Assembly: GCA_012861695.1 (NCBI GenBank)
Contig: JAAOOA010000028.1
Coordinates: 10,146,470-10,210,469, forward strand
Direction: 5' to 3'
From: Trematomus loennbergii
Lineage: Eukaryota; Chordata; Actinopteri; Perciformes; Nototheniidae
DNA: 64,000 bases
In this document: in pieces, positions 62,054 to 64,000 of the stretch
Layout: the number at the start of each line of letters is the position of its first letter
Numbering within the stretch: position 1 is the first letter of the stretch
The notes under the pieces: generated by a model
The model's database searches: none
What the model saw: only the letters and a program-made list of their open reading frames with translations
Told to the model about the DNA's origin: nothing
Program-made: the position numbers and the translations under genes

Positions 62054-64000
62054 GTGAGCTGCTTGGTTTCATGCAACAGTGGTATCAGAGGTTACTCAGG
62101 GATAACACACAACCATCGATAAACATGAGCAGCAGAGTGAAGGCTTATGGCTGGAGTGTATGAGACCAGTTTCAGCAGTTAGGTATTCTTGCTTCATAAT
62201 AGGAGTATTTACATTCATAGATTTTTCTGTACCTCTGTACTTAAAGGTCCCATGACATGGCCATTTCTACTGATCCTAATTCCATTGTTGAGGTCTACTA
62301 AAATAGATTTACAATTTTCCAAACTCACATTGGTTTCTCATACAGCATCTCTGTATAGTATGTGTATTCACTCTCTGTCCTAACGGCTTGTTGGAGCTCC
62401 TGCCCCCCCCCTCCCTGTGAGCTCAGTGTGCTCTGATTGGTCAGCTCGCCCACTCCTTTCTGATGAGTCCACCACCGTTACAGCGGAACATCAGTGATTA
62501 TGTGTTACAATGGCGTTAGCAACCAGAAAATGACACCAGTAATGACAAGCAGATGAGAATGCTGCGTGGGGTCTGGGTGCCGTGTTGGCGGGACGTTTGC
62601 GAGGCTCGCTGCTGCGTGTACTTTGAGGGTTTTTGAATCTGCAGACCGTTTACATGCATAAAAAGCTACATAACGCACAAGGGGATGGGTAATAACCGGA
62701 AAAGCATGACATGGGACCTTTAACATTAGACCACGTTTAGGGTTTCAACTTACAATCATTTAAATGTTGATTGATCTGCAAATTGAGCAATTTTTGGATC
62801 CATGAAAGGTCAAAGAACATTCTCCTCATAAATAATTTTCTAAAGCCTAACACTCCATAGAAATGTCAATGTACTATCACCTGAGACTAAAACAAGCAGA
62901 AAATCCGACAATGGAGAAGCTATAATTCCCTTTTTTTCACAAAAATATGTTTTTTGTATTCTTCCAGTAACCAAGGAAGAAAAGAACATTAGTAGAGCAC
63001 TGTTGCAAGTGTGAGAAAGGAAACGGGATAACAAAGGGAAAAATGGAAATTCAAAGTGGTTTTAAATTAAATATGTATTTGCAAAATATGCTGTTTTAGC
63101 ATTTCATTCCAGAGCAGAATTATTGTTAATAATTGCAGATCTGCCTGGGAGATTTGTTCTTTCTATTTCTTTGTAAGACGTAGTACCAACAATACAAGTT
63201 GTATTCTCCTGCGGTGTCATATAGCTGAGAGTTGCCACATACATGACATTTGAGTCAACAGCCAAGTGCTAAGTCATGTTTATAAACTCATACGCAATCG
63301 TAACTTTTGGTGATATTTGAGACATTTCTGACAAATGCTTATACAGTAAAGGACAGAGAGAAGAAGAAGAATGAGAGAGGAGGAGGACATGGGCATTGTT
63401 ACTGTAAATTAAAGATGTCTGCCGATGCTTTGTACAGTTTTCTGCACATTTGAAATGAATATTTTCCATTCAGTCTTCCCTTTATTTAATCTAATTTAAT
63501 GGTTCATATCTTTCTCTCTTTGTTAATACGTAATCCAGTATTACCTTGTCATTTCACGCTAATTGGCTTTTTGATAGAAAGAGCTCTTGAATCATTTCTT
63601 TTGATTATGAGTGTGCTATTCACATTTGGAAAGAGAATAAATGAGAAGGGGGTCAGTGAAGTAACCTGCCTGAGAAAGAGACAGTGGGCAAAACAGAAAA
63701 GAAAAATCAGGACAAAAAGGAAATCAAAAGAGAGGACTGAGACTATTAGAGGAAAGGCAAAAGTCAGCATTGAACAACATAGATATTATCTTTGCATCAG
63801 TGCCAGAGACACCTGCAAGCTGCCATCTGATAACTGAGCCAGTTTAACATAATACCTTGGCAGTCACAAGCACTCCCTCTTTACGTTCACCCACACATGA
63901 TTATAAGCACATTCTGAGGTGAAATTGGATGGGGATTTTGAGATGGCTATACAGTATTTCTTGCACCTGTCTTCAGAATGGGTGTAATGCTTTGATCCTG
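62054..64000 (+). other. tnr: tnr intron 17, incomplete
   Basis: A GTGAGC donor follows exon 17. No sequence resembling the next FNIII domain (human ..[20 protein letters not shown]) is visible before the window ends. A TTAA-flanked element occupies 62245-62719. An open frame at 63499-63837 is lysine/arginine-rich and looks like chance. Confidence 0.8.
62245..62719 (+). mobile_element. 475-bp TTAA-flanked MITE, complete
   Basis: TTAA at 62241-62244 and 62720-62723 flank a segment starting AGGTCCCATGACATGGCC and ending GCATGACATGGGACCT, terminal inverted repeats of about 16 bp. Internally it contains a C-rich run and the block GCTGCGTGGGGTCTGGGTGC / GTGTTGGCGGGACGTTT. That block recurs in reverse orientation at 7745-8128. 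No transposase is encoded. TTAA target duplication points to mobilisation by a piggyBac-type enzyme. Confidence 0.85.

Noticed and set aside
63499..63837. Possible next tnr exon
   Set aside because: The Lys/Arg-rich peptide has no FNIII features (no Pro-Pro start, conserved Trp or Leu-x-Pro-Gly-x-x-Tyr).

Overview
The window looks like euchromatic DNA from a ray-finned (teleost) fish. It is AT-rich with large introns, long (TC)n and (CA)n microsatellites, many short inverted-repeat DNA transposons (hAT-type with 8-bp target duplications, others flanked by TTAA), an L2/CR1-type LINE fragment and a tRNA-derived SINE. No bacterial-type operon, CRISPR array, rRNA or functional tRNA was found.

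The only protein-coding gene I can support is the 5' two-thirds of tenascin-R (tnr), on the + strand. Seventeen coding exons lie between 35,638 and 62,053. They encode, in order, a signal peptide, the tenascin assembly region (conserved [12 protein letters not shown] block, cysteines, short coiled coil), 4.5 tenascin EGF-like repeats in one exon, and six fibronectin type III (FNIII) domains. All splice sites are GT-AG and the phases chain correctly, giving about 885 codons (numbered in the frame that the flanking exons require). The remaining FNIII domains and the fibrinogen-like globe lie beyond position 64,000. The first coding exon is preceded by a splice acceptor, so one or more untranslated exons lie upstream and were not located.

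Two exons break the frame: the EGF exon near 40,072-40,081 and the exon for FNIII domain 6 near 61,948-61,957. In both, exon length is 1 modulo 3 where 0 is expected, and residue spacing against human TNR points to a missing dinucleotide. Every other exon is intact, so sequencing or assembly error is the simplest explanation, though real variation is not excluded.

Positions 1-35,600 hold no recognisable coding exon. This is intergenic sequence and/or the large 5' intron of tnr, and it contains most of the transposon remnants, including a three-element nest at 19,986-21,646, a nested pair at 33,627-34,481, a near-perfect 31-bp-arm hairpin at 10,748-10,812, and two unusual direct duplications. 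Introns of tnr hold further copies of the TTAA-flanked elements, two of them within about 55 bp of exons. I did not find a previously undescribed system. The points most worth checking are the two frame breaks, the single-exon FNIII cassette, and the transposon architecture.
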